From NCBI GenBank assembly GCA_947178575.1, contig CAMWYX010000017.1, positions 1-41,942 on the forward strand: a stretch of 41,942 bases of DNA. Direction: 5' to 3'. The notes below the pieces were generated by a model. The model was not told the DNA's origin. It did no database searches and was given only the letters and a program-made list of their open reading frames with translations. Shown piece after piece: positions 33,100-41,418 of the stretch. A program made the translations under genes and the position numbers. Numbering within the stretch: position 1 is the stretch's first letter; every line of letters starts with the position of its first letter. This DNA comes from an uncultured Ruminococcus sp. Lineage in GTDB: Bacteria > Bacillota > Clostridia > Oscillospirales > Ruminococcaceae.

Positions 33100-35586
33100 A
33101 TGAAAAAAATAATTTCAGGAATTACAGCAGCTTCCATGATTACCGCTGCTGTACAGATTCAGATTCCGTGCGTATCTTCTGCAAAGGACAGCATAATAGA
33201 TTATACCGAATCCGTTGAAACTATAGAAAATCCGGCTGCCGGATATTCTTCAACCGTATGGGCAAACTGCAAGCCCGGAAAAACTCCGGTATATAATCCG
33301 ACAGGAAGCCTTATGCTTTTCTTTATAGATATAGGCGGATTTTCATGCGGTGTAAACGGTACAAAGAACGATGACGGCACATATACCGAGGGTACGGATT
33401 ATGACTTTGATGATACGTTTTTTCAGGCATGGGACGAAACTCTGCAGAACTGCCGGAACAACGGCTGTATGGTTGCTTTACGTTTCAGGTATGATTCAAA
33501 CGGAAAAGACAATCCGGAACCGGCTTCCTTTGAACAGGTTCTTCATCATATCGAGCAGTTAAAGAACAGCGGTCTTTTTGAAAAATACGCTGATATATTG
33601 GCTTTTGTGGAATGCGGTTTCGTCGGAAAATGGGGTGAACAGCACGGCGGAAAATATACTTCCATACAGTATAAGGCACAGCTTCTTGAAGCAATGCTTG
33701 ATGCCGTTCCTGCTCCGATTCCGGTAACAGTCAGAACTCCGGATATTTTTGCGGAATGGGCTGGAATAAAGCGTTCTGAACTGAATAACGTTGAACTTAT
33801 CGACAGTCTGACAGAAAGTAAATATACAGACGATATACAATCAAACCGCTCAAGAATCGGAATGTTTGATGACGGATATATGGGAAGCAATTCGGATTTA
33901 GGTACATACTCCGACCGTGCTGTTGAAACGGACTGGTTGTCCCGTCAGACTCTGACAAGTTACTTCGGCGGTGAATTTTCCGGAAATATTGAATTTGCAA
34001 AGCAGTATGACACATATCTGCCGGAAAATGCAGTTCCGGAGATGTATAAAACTCATCTGAGCTATATCAACTGCAATATTTTCCAGCTTTATAAGGATTT
34101 TACGTTTTCTGAGGAATATGATGTTGAAAATGTGGATAATTCAGCGTATTACGGTCAGAGTGTATTCAAGTTCATACGTGACCACATCGGATATCGTTTT
34201 GTTCTCCGCAACAGCGAAGTTACTGAATCAACATCTCAGGGCGATAGTATAACGGTTGATTTTGATGTGGAGAATACCGGATTTGCCGGTGTTATTCCTG
34301 ATGTACAGTCTTATGTTGTACTTGAAAAAGATGGAATATTTGCATTTGCCGAAGCTGATATTGACTGCCGTAACTGGCTTTCATGTACACTTAATCAGGA
34401 AACTATTGATATAAAACTTCCTGACAGTCTGCCTGCCGGAGAATGGAATGTATATCTTAAACTCAGTATGGGTACTCCTCTTTCAGTAAGCAATATGAAC
34501 GGAAGAAGCATACGGTTTGCAAATGACGGTGTATGGGAATCATCTCTCGGAGCAAATCTGCTCGGAAGTGTCAGCGTAACGGAATCACCGGAAAAAGGAA
34601 CGGATAACACGCTGAAAGCCTCGGACAATTCCGACGATATGCCGTATCAGCTCTATTCGTCGGCAGGCGGAACTGTTGTTGACGGTGCAGTTTCATCTCC
34701 TTACGAGTGGACAGATGATATGCTGTTATATACCGGTGAAAACGGAATTTCAGTATATGCAAAGGCTGACGACCAGTATCTTTATGTTATGAGCGATATT
34801 CCGAAAAACGGAGCAGTTTCGCCGGTGTATAATCTTCAGTTCATGAACGGTGCAGATGGTGACAGATACTGGATATACTACCAGTCAGGCGGATTTGTAT
34901 ATTTCAATCATGGTGATTACAACGGAAGTCAGTGCAAATGGGGAGAGGATATGGTTGAATACCGGCTTCCTTTGGATAAAATGGGACTTACTCAGGGTAC
35001 GGAAATAACAAATCTGCGTGTATTCATGCAGGACAGCGGTAACGAGTGGAAACTTATGAGCGACATTACAGCTCCGGAATATACTGTTCCTTCGGATTTT
35101 GTGGTGATTTCAGCGGAAACTGATATATGTCTCAATGAGGGTGATTCATATAAGTATACTGTTATCACAGAACTTGAGGACGGTGCAGAATACGAATGGT
35201 ACTGTAATGGGGAAATTCTGAAAGATTTCAATTCTGCTGAAATTTATCTTGAAAATCTTACAGATAAGGATTCGGGCGATTACACAGTCCGTATAAAATC
35301 TGTGTCGGGAGTGGAAAAGACAGTTACTGCATTCCGGCTTGAAGTAATCGGAAACAGACAGGATAATCTTTACGGAGATGCAAACTGCGACGGTGAAGTA
35401 TCAGTTGCCGATGCAACGCTCATTCTGCAATACTGCGGAAACAAAGACAAGTATAGTCTGGAGGAGCAGGGAAAAATCAATGCCGATGTTGATGGTACAG
35501 CAGGAATTTCGGCAGTCGATGCACTGGTTATACAGCAGGTTGATGCAGGTGTCTATAGTTCAGATGAACTGCCGTTAAAGAAATAA
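33100..35586 (+). CDS. Secreted DUF4874/DUF4832 protein with Ig-like domain and dockerin
   Basis: The 828-residue protein has a signal peptide (~1-27). Residues ~35-200 match DUF4874 ('ENPAAGYSSTVW', 'FVECGFVGKWGEQH' with Glu171, Glu180 and His182) and ~210-490 match DUF4832; together these resemble a TIM-barrel glycosidase with an accessory beta domain. Residues ~520-660 look like a beta-sandwich of CBM9 type (weak), ~670-755 an Ig-like domain ('DSGDYTVRI'), and 759-828 a dockerin nearly identical to that of the GH9 enzyme. The activity is unknown. The dockerin and co-transcription with a GH9-CBM3 cellulase imply a plant-polysaccharide target. AAAAGGAG favours the ATG at 33100 over the TTG at 33097. 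Confidence 0.85.
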   Translation: MKKIISGITAASMITAAVQIQIPCVSSAKDSIIDYTESVETIENPAAGYSSTVWANCKPGKTPVYNPTGSLMLFFIDIGGFSCGVNGTKNDDGTYTEGTDYDFDDTFFQAWDETLQNCRNNGCMVALRFRYDSNGKDNPEPASFEQVLHHIEQLKNSGLFEKYADILAFVECGFVGKWGEQHGGKYTSIQYKAQLLEAMLDAVPAPIPVTVRTPDIFAEWAGIKRSELNNVELIDSLTESKYTDDIQSNRSRIGMFDDGYMGSNSDLGTYSDRAVETDWLSRQTLTSYFGGEFSGNIEFAKQYDTYLPENAVPEMYKTHLSYINCNIFQLYKDFTFSEEYDVENVDNSAYYGQSVFKFIRDHIGYRFVLRNSEVTESTSQGDSITVDFDVENTGFAGVIPDVQSYVVLEKDGIFAFAEADIDCRNWLSCTLNQETIDIKLPDSLPAGEWNVYLKLSMGTPLSVSNMNGRSIRFANDGVWESSLGANLLGSVSVTESPEKGTDNTLKASDNSDDMPYQLYSSAGGTVVDGAVSSPYEWTDDMLLYTGENGISVYAKADDQYLYVMSDIPKNGAVSPVYNLQFMNGADGDRYWIYYQSGGFVYFNHGDYNGSQCKWGEDMVEYRLPLDKMGLTQGTEITNLRVFMQDSGNEWKLMSDITAPEYTVPSDFVVISAETDICLNEGDSYKYTVITELEDGAEYEWYCNGEILKDFNSAEIYLENLTDKDSGDYTVRIKSVSGVEKTVTAFRLEVIGNRQDNLYGDANCDGEVSVADATLILQYCGNKDKYSLEEQGKINADVDGTAGISAVDALVIQQVDAGVYSSDELPLKK

Positions 35587-35600
35587 AATATTTTTGCAGG

Positions 35601-35638
35601 GCGTATTTACATAGTAATATGTAGATACGCTTCTTTTA
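35601..35638 (+). terminator. Terminator of the cellulosomal operon
   Basis: GCGTAT-T-TACAT / ATGTA-G-ATACGC forms a 12-bp stem (one G-T pair) followed by TTCTTTT, right after the DUF4832 gene and before the convergent sigma-factor stop codon. Confidence 0.7.
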
Positions 35639-35642
35639 TGTG

Positions 35643-36326
35643 TTACAGATGTTCTGCCGTGTATTTCATACGCAGTTTTTCCACTGCCTTTTTTTCTATT
35701 CTCGAAACATATGAACGGGAAATCCCAAGCTTTTCAGCTGTTTCGTTCTGAGTGTGCGGAACTTCTGAATACAGTCCATAGCGATATACAATAATTTCGA
35801 GTTCTCGGTGGTCAAGACATTCTTTCAGAAATGTATACAGTTGTTTGGAACGTATTGAAAGTTCCACTTGTTCATGAATATCAACTCCGTCGTCGATAAT
35901 ATCTATTAAAGTCATAGCGTTTCCGTCTTTATCAACTTCAACAGGTTCGCCGAGATATATGTCTCCGGCGGATTTTTTTGCTGCACGGAAATTCATGAGT
36001 ATTTCATTTTCAATGCATCTGCTTGCATAAGTGGCGAATTTTGCTCCTTTTTGATAGTCAAACGTTGAAACCGCTTTGATAAGTCCTATAGTGCCGACGG
36101 AAATAAGTTCGTCCTGTTCAGTGGCGGACTGAGTGTATTTTTTTACTATGTGTGCCACAAGCCGGAGATTATGTTCTATAAGTTCATCTCTTGCGGTTTT
36201 GTCGCCGTTTGCCATTCTGCGGAAACATTCAAGTTCTTTGGATTTTGAAAGCGGTTTCGGAAACGCATTTGAATTTTCCACATGAAGTACAAAGAAAATC
36301 AGACTTTTAAGTAATTCAAATAACAT
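35643..36326 (-). CDS. sigK: RNA polymerase sporulation sigma factor SigK-like
   Basis: The 227-residue sigma-70 factor has region 2 ('HNLRLVAHIVKKY', 'ELISVGTIGLIKAVSTFDYQKGAKFATYASRCIENEILM') and region 4 with the HTH 'TAEKLGISRSYVSRIEKKA'. The N-terminus 'NAFPKPLSKSKELECF' is the hallmark of SigK, and the ~20 hydrophobic residues before it resemble its pro-sequence, which in Bacillus is cleaved by SpoIVFB. The gene is intact, with no skin-type interruption. The start at 36326 is preceded by GGGGG. The frame is open ~100 bp further upstream, but that part does not match the family. A SigE-like promoter lies just upstream. This suggests sporulation capacity, or a reused sigma factor. Confidence 0.87.
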   Translation of the reverse strand: MLFELLKSLIFFVLHVENSNAFPKPLSKSKELECFRRMANGDKTARDELIEHNLRLVAHIVKKYTQSATEQDELISVGTIGLIKAVSTFDYQKGAKFATYASRCIENEILMNFRAAKKSAGDIYLGEPVEVDKDGNAMTLIDIIDDGVDIHEQVELSIRSKQLYTFLKECLDHRELEIIVYRYGLYSEVPHTQNETAEKLGISRSYVSRIEKKAVEKLRMKYTAEHL

Positions 36327-36344
36327 AATTTTTACCCCCAATGT

Positions 36345-36374
36345 ATTATATGCGGTTTTTTTACTGAAATATGT
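36345..36374 (-). promoter_or_regulatory. Putative SigE-type promoter of sigK
   Basis: On the minus strand ACATATT (36368-36374), 15-nt spacer, CATATAAT (36345-36352). This fits the Bacillus SigE consensus (KMATATT-N14/15-CATACAHT) with one mismatch per box. No sigma-A -35 fits the same -10. The start site would be very close to the ribosome binding site, which weakens the call. Confidence 0.4.
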
Positions 36375-36383
36375 ATTAATATC

Positions 36384-36412
36384 TTGAAATTTACAAGAAA
36401 ATGTGGTATAAT
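36384..36412 (+). promoter_or_regulatory. Promoter of the trypsin-like protease gene
   Basis: TTGAAA (36384-36389), 17-nt spacer, perfect TATAAT (36407-36412) with TGG before it (extended -10). Confidence 0.8.
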
Positions 36413-36449
36413 ATATTTTGCAAACCAAAAGTTGTTGGAAGGTGATAAA

Positions 36450-37775
36450 ATGCAGAAAATAAATTCATTCAGTGAATTTGCCCGATTTTCCGGGAGATGT
36501 TTTGTACGTGCATTGGGAGTATCTCCACATTCAGCAGAAGAAATACAGCAGATGGATATTTCATGTACTGATAAAATGCGACGTGGTTTCGGATTTTATA
36601 CAAGAATCTCATCACTTCCAAATATCCTTTCCGCTGTCGATACAGAATATTATACAAAAAGTTATATTAACTGGCTGTCCTCAGAAAGAAAAAAACTTTC
36701 AATAAAATGTACAGAAACTGAAAATTTATCCCTTCGTCTCGGAAAGGCTCTTGATAAAACAGTAAAACTCTTTACGGAAAATCATTCGGCGGTCAATGAG
36801 TCAATAATTAAGAATTTTGCTGTAAAACTTCTTTTCAGAACTGATTTTGTGTTGAAAGGAATAAATTCCGGAGACGTTCGGATAGTTGCACAGAATGTTA
36901 TTAAAATTCAGGAATATCTCTTATTTTATATGCTCTATGAAGCTGGATTCAGTGTACTTCTTGTACAGGATAAATGTGACGTTGCCATATGCAGTTCTCT
37001 TCTTGAATTGTCTGATAAGTTTATTGTCGGGGAATTTGGAAAATATAGTGTTCCGGCATATAATCCGGACTGTACGGCTCAGAGCAGTTCCGGAATTTCA
37101 GAAAATTCAAATATAAAAATTGTTCTTCCGGAGAGAAAAAGCAGAAATATAATAAAGACATCTGACGGACAGCATAAAGCAGAACAGAACAAAGTTTCAC
37201 GTTGTGAAAAAACCTTCGAGGAACTTGCTCGGCTTGCATCGTCCATTGTTATGATTGCCGTATGTGACAGGTTTGGAAACATAAAGAGTTCAGGGTCAGG
37301 AATCATGATTGGCAGAAACGGCTACATATTAACTAATAATCACGTTGCGAGCGGAGGATTAAGATATGCTGTACGAATTGAGGAAGAAGAAAAAATTTAT
37401 GAAACAGATGAGGTAATAAAATATAATCCGATGTTTGACCTTGCTCTGATACGCATTCAAAGAAAACTTTCTCCTGTTCCTGTATATCAGGGTAAAACAC
37501 GTCTTGTGCGAGGTCAGCGTGTTGTCGCTATCGGAAGTCCTATGGGACTTTTTAATTCCGTTTCCGACGGGATTATTTCAGGATTCCGGAATATTCACGA
37601 TACTGAAATGATACAGTTTACTGCACCTATCTCGCATGGAAGTTCCGGAGGTGCTGTACTTAATATGTATGGGGAAGTTATAGGAATAAGCACAGCCGGA
37701 ATTGATGAGGGTCAGAATCTTAATCTTGCTGTAAGCTATGAGCATATAAATCATTTTATACGTGGATTTGTTTAG
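36450..37775 (+). CDS. Cytoplasmic trypsin-like serine protease with novel N-terminal region
   Basis: The 441-residue protein has a C-terminal trypsin-like (HtrA-type) domain with a complete triad: His298 in 'TNNHVAS', Asp330 in 'FDLALIRI', and Ser399 in 'GSSGGAV'. It has no PDZ domain, signal peptide or membrane helix, so it should act in the cytoplasm, unlike DegP/HtrA. The N-terminal ~230 residues match no family I recognise. A segment at 143-188 ('VRIVAQNVIKIQEYLLFYML', then 'YEAGFSVLLVQ') resembles a repeated motif in the YceG protein encoded 165 bp downstream. GGAAGGTG precedes the ATG; the frame open from 36384 begins in the promoter. It is adjacent to, but has a promoter separate from, the Ter operon. 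Confidence 0.83.
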   Translation: MQKINSFSEFARFSGRCFVRALGVSPHSAEEIQQMDISCTDKMRRGFGFYTRISSLPNILSAVDTEYYTKSYINWLSSERKKLSIKCTETENLSLRLGKALDKTVKLFTENHSAVNESIIKNFAVKLLFRTDFVLKGINSGDVRIVAQNVIKIQEYLLFYMLYEAGFSVLLVQDKCDVAICSSLLELSDKFIVGEFGKYSVPAYNPDCTAQSSSGISENSNIKIVLPERKSRNIIKTSDGQHKAEQNKVSRCEKTFEELARLASSIVMIAVCDRFGNIKSSGSGIMIGRNGYILTNNHVASGGLRYAVRIEEEEKIYETDEVIKYNPMFDLALIRIQRKLSPVPVYQGKTRLVRGQRVVAIGSPMGLFNSVSDGIISGFRNIHDTEMIQFTAPISHGSSGGAVLNMYGEVIGISTAGIDEGQNLNLAVSYEHINHFIRGFV

Positions 37776-37855
37776 ATTATTTTACTTAAAGATATATGCG
37801 GTGTAATTATCAGTACAGATTGTCAGATAATTTTCATGGAATTTACAAATACTCC

Positions 37856-37884
37856 TTGACATTTTGGCGATTTTGTGGTATAAT
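37856..37884 (+). promoter_or_regulatory. Consensus promoter of the Ter (YceG-TelA-TerD) operon
   Basis: A perfect TTGACA (37856-37861), 17-nt spacer, perfect TATAAT (37879-37884), with TGG before the -10. It is the strongest promoter by sequence in the window, which would imply high constitutive transcription unless a repressor acts. No operator was recognised. Confidence 0.9.
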
Positions 37885-37939
37885 TGTTTACGCCCTTAGT
37901 TGTTGATTATATTTTTAGCTTTTGTTGGGGTGAGTACGA

Positions 37940-40234
37940 ATGTTTGAACATAAAAAAATTCACTGTCTTGATGACTTCTTTAACGGTCTTAGTGACAGAA
38001 CCGACAGATGTGTATATTTTTACAGAATAAATTCCTACAGCGATGTCATTGATTCTTTTATTCGGAAGTATTATACAGAAGCAAGAAAGAACGGCGTTGT
38101 TATTGAGGAACGTATTTCGAATCCTACAAAGGAAAATCTTGAATACTATAGCAGTTTTATGGGAACAGATTTTCAGCTTGACGAGGCTTTTATAGGGCAA
38201 AGTCTCAGAAAATGGCTTCCTCGTCTTAATAACATTCAGTTAAGCAGTGTTGCTTCGGCAGTTTACAACTCTCTTGAAATGCTCAGGCAAAGCGGTAAAA
38301 ATGATAATATGCTGAAAAATGCGTATATTAAGTTTATGTGCTGGCTGTATTACAAGTTTGAATGTGTTGTCAGCCGTCTCGGTGAAAATGAAATTCCTAA
38401 AATCATATATGAGGGTAACATTACAAAGTATGAACTTCTCATGCTTTCTGTATTGAGCAGTTCCGGCTGTGATGTTGTACTTTTACAGTATCAGGGCGAC
38501 AGCGGATACCTTGGACTTGACCATGACAGTAGATTTTCTGATAATCTGGAGATTTCCGGAACAGCAGGATTTCCAGTCGGATATTCTCTTGAATCTATAA
38601 GAAATGCTGCTGACAAGGAGCAGGCAATCAGCAGACTTTATGATGAGCCTACAAATTATCTGCCATGTACAAATGCTTGGATAAAGGGCGGTATATTTTC
38701 TGATATAATGACCGCTCCGGTACGGCGTGGAACTGACCCTAAACTGTTTTATAACTGCTTCTGTGCCGTGAACGGTGTTGAAGATAAACTGACTTATCAA
38801 ACAGATATTCTGAAATTTCATACGGCACTTAAAAATTCCGGACGCAGAGTTATTGTGGTTGAAAAAAATATACCTCAGCCTGCTGATGATGAAATGAAAT
38901 TTATCAGAAATATGAATTGTACCAGTCTTGAAAGACTTCTCAGTACTCTTGCTTCTGGCATATGTTTCCCTCCGGGGAATCCTCTGAGAGCAGTTTCAAA
39001 AAAGGCTCTGGTTGACATTATGATTGAGGAATCAAAGAAAGATAATGTCAGTCTCGGAATCCTTTCGGGTTATGGTGTATCTGTAATGTGCTGGCTCAGA
39101 CGTTATAGCAGTAAACTTTTTGTCAACTGGAAATATCCTGATACTTCCTGTTTTATATTTTTCGGAGCTTGTACGGATTATACAACTGCTCTTTTTCTCA
39201 GATTTCTTTCCCGACTTCCTGTAGATGTTCTTTTGCTTAAGCCTGACCGCAGTCAATACAGTGTGCTTAGTGATTCTATGCTTTATGAGCTTAATTACAG
39301 TGAATCGATGATTATTGACAGATTTCCGTTTGAAAGTATGAGTGTTGCTACTGCTGCATATAATGCCGAAAGAGAACTTGATACTTTAATGTATACTGAT
39401 TCCGGAATTTACCGTGACAGACAGCATGGTCACGCCTCAACGATAACTCTTCGGACAATGTACGAGGAAATTGCTATTTTATGGGAGCAGGAGCTTAAAT
39501 ATCGTCCGAACTTCAGCGCAGACGGAGACCGTGTTACCATGCCGGTTATTTTTGCAAAAATTTCAGGAGTAAAAGACCATAATCTTCAGTTATACTGGTC
39601 AACTATAAAGCAGTTTATCACTAATGATACACTGCTTGTTGAGAGAACTCCTTATATCAATCCGCACAAAGATAATCCGTTTAAAAGTGTTTCTGCATCA
39701 TTCCTTAAAAATGGTGTTCTTTGCCGTGATAATATAAAAGTCAACCGTTTCTATAAGTTCGGGGTTCTTCGGGAGGAAATACAGGAACATATATTTGATA
39801 AGATACAGCTTCTTATCGACAGAAAATTTATAAAGGGCACTTCTGTGGACGGCACAGAATATTCAGTTGTTGCACAGCTTCTTGACCTTGATAAAGGTAT
39901 AATAAGAATGATTCAGCAAATGGATTTTACAAAAAAGAATCCGAAAGTTGTATATATAAATACAACGGAAAATGCTATTTCCAAAGAAGATACAATTCTC
40001 ACTACTTTTCTTAGTCTTGTGGGTTTTGATGTGATTTTCTTTATTCCTACCGGCTACAGAACTGTTGAGACTTTTCTGCAAGGCGATATGCTGGTGGAAC
40101 ATCAGATAGGCGATTATATATATGACCTTCGGCTTCCCGACCTTCGGCTTATACCATCGCTTCCACCGCCGTCGGCTAATAACAAGAAACAACGTCGTTC
40201 ATGGCGTGATAAATTATTTAAGAGAGGTACATGA
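37940..40234 (+). CDS. YceG-family protein of the Ter stress module
   Basis: The 764-residue protein resembles Bacillus subtilis YceG, described in the literature as a putative component of a 'biosynthetic module' linked to tellurite-resistance genes. Characteristic are 'NAYIKFMCWLYYKFECV' and 'PKIIYEGNITKYELL'. Three segments repeat one pattern of strand, Gly/Asn turn, helix, Gly, strand: ~153-195 ('GCDVVLLQ'), ~403-448 ('PVDVLLLKPD') and ~668-715 ('GFDVIFFIP'). This suggests internal triplication of a Rossmann-like unit. It has no catalytic motif I can name, and no signal or membrane segment. GGGGTGAG precedes the ATG. Its stop codon overlaps the upstream ATG of the TelA gene. Confidence 0.82.
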   Translation: MFEHKKIHCLDDFFNGLSDRTDRCVYFYRINSYSDVIDSFIRKYYTEARKNGVVIEERISNPTKENLEYYSSFMGTDFQLDEAFIGQSLRKWLPRLNNIQLSSVASAVYNSLEMLRQSGKNDNMLKNAYIKFMCWLYYKFECVVSRLGENEIPKIIYEGNITKYELLMLSVLSSSGCDVVLLQYQGDSGYLGLDHDSRFSDNLEISGTAGFPVGYSLESIRNAADKEQAISRLYDEPTNYLPCTNAWIKGGIFSDIMTAPVRRGTDPKLFYNCFCAVNGVEDKLTYQTDILKFHTALKNSGRRVIVVEKNIPQPADDEMKFIRNMNCTSLERLLSTLASGICFPPGNPLRAVSKKALVDIMIEESKKDNVSLGILSGYGVSVMCWLRRYSSKLFVNWKYPDTSCFIFFGACTDYTTALFLRFLSRLPVDVLLLKPDRSQYSVLSDSMLYELNYSESMIIDRFPFESMSVATAAYNAERELDTLMYTDSGIYRDRQHGHASTITLRTMYEEIAILWEQELKYRPNFSADGDRVTMPVIFAKISGVKDHNLQLYWSTIKQFITNDTLLVERTPYINPHKDNPFKSVSASFLKNGVLCRDNIKVNRFYKFGVLREEIQEHIFDKIQLLIDRKFIKGTSVDGTEYSVVAQLLDLDKGIIRMIQQMDFTKKNPKVVYINTTENAISKEDTILTTFLSLVGFDVIFFIPTGYRTVETFLQGDMLVEHQIGDYIYDLRLPDLRLIPSLPPPSANNKKQRRSWRDKLFKRGT

Positions 40235-40236
40235 TA

Positions 40237-41394
40237 ATGGGTATTAATTTTAAAAAACCAGCTGCTAATCAGACAGCAGAACCGCAAGTCATTGAGGGTA
40301 CAGCTACTGTTATTGATGAAGTCAAAAAATATGACATCGTTGCCGACAGACAGCAGATGAATCAGCTTGTGGGTTCTAAGGAAGTTGACGATATTGTCAG
40401 CACTATTGAAATCGACAATCTCGAAACTATTGTTTCTTTCGGTGCAGAAGCTGCCGAGGAAGTCTCTAAAGCATCTGATGTTATACTTAACAGTATGAAT
40501 ATGAATATGACCAGTATAAATGATTCCGGTGAACTCCTTAAAACTCTTGCTAAGATAATGGAGCAGTTTGATATTGACGAAATTAAAGAGGATAAAGGAT
40601 TTTTCAGCAAGCTTTTCGGTAATATGCAGAAACAGCTTGACAAGATTCTTGCAAAATATCATACAATGGGTTCGGAAGTTGATAAAATTTATGTTCAGCT
40701 CAAACAGTATGAGTCGGAAATCAAGCAGTCTAACCGTAAGCTCAATACTATGTTTGAGGCAAACGTGGAGTATTATCACGAACTCGTAAAATATATCCTC
40801 GCAGGGGAGCAGGGCTGTCAGGAACTTGAAGAATATATCGCACAAAAAGAAAGCGAATTTCAGTCCACGGGCGATTCGTCCATACAGTTTGAAATTCAGA
40901 GTCTCCAGCAGGCACTTATGATGCTCGAACAAAGAACTCAGGACCTCAGAACCGCTGAAAGCGTTGCAATTCAGTCAATTCCAATGATAAAAACTATGGA
41001 ATTCAGCAACATGAATCTGGTCAGAAAAATCAATTCTGCTTTTATTATAACACTTCCGGTATTCAAGCAGGCTCTTGCTCAGGCTATCATGCTTAAAAGA
41101 CAGCGTGTTCAGGCAGATGCTATGGCGGCTCTTGATGAAAAAACTAACGAAATGCTCATAAAGAATGCTCGGAATACAGTTGAACAGTCAAAAATGACTG
41201 CAAGGCTTGCATCAGGCAGTTCAATCAAGATTGAAACACTGGAAACTACATGGCGTACTATTATGGACGGAATAAACGAAACTCAGCAAATTCAGGAAAA
41301 TGCACGGAGACAGCGTATTGAAGACCAGGCACGGCTTGAAGTTATCAAATCAGAGTTCTTCAGGAATTATCATGTTCCTGATTCAAGAAAATAA
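40237..41394 (+). CDS. TelA/YceH-family toxic anion resistance protein
   Basis: The 385-residue, mostly helical protein has the features of the TelA family: a charged variable N-terminus, then long coiled-coil-forming helices with 'DSGELLKTLAKIMEQFDIDE', 'GFFSKLFGN' and C-terminal 'TLETTWRTIMDGINETQQIQ'. TelA proteins co-occur with TerD proteins and contribute to tellurite and other stress resistance; the mechanism is unknown. The start at 40237 has GAGAGG 9 nt upstream; the ATG at 40231 overlaps the YceG stop codon but is too close to that site. TerD follows after 24 bp. Confidence 0.88.
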   Translation: MGINFKKPAANQTAEPQVIEGTATVIDEVKKYDIVADRQQMNQLVGSKEVDDIVSTIEIDNLETIVSFGAEAAEEVSKASDVILNSMNMNMTSINDSGELLKTLAKIMEQFDIDEIKEDKGFFSKLFGNMQKQLDKILAKYHTMGSEVDKIYVQLKQYESEIKQSNRKLNTMFEANVEYYHELVKYILAGEQGCQELEEYIAQKESEFQSTGDSSIQFEIQSLQQALMMLEQRTQDLRTAESVAIQSIPMIKTMEFSNMNLVRKINSAFIITLPVFKQALAQAIMLKRQRVQADAMAALDEKTNEMLIKNARNTVEQSKMTARLASGSSIKIETLETTWRTIMDGINETQQIQENARRQRIEDQARLEVIKSEFFRNYHVPDSRK

Positions 41395-41418
41395 ATTAAA
41401 ACAAAGGAGAAGAAAACT

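Noticed and set aside
37805..37832. Stem AATTATC / GATAATT as a terminator after the protease gene
   Set aside because: Only 7 AT pairs with a 14-nt loop and no proper T-run; too weak to list.
40114..40932. 272-residue minus-strand reading frame opposite the TelA gene
   Set aside because: Phe/Leu/His-rich shadow of the real coiled-coil protein; it crosses the YceG/TelA junction.
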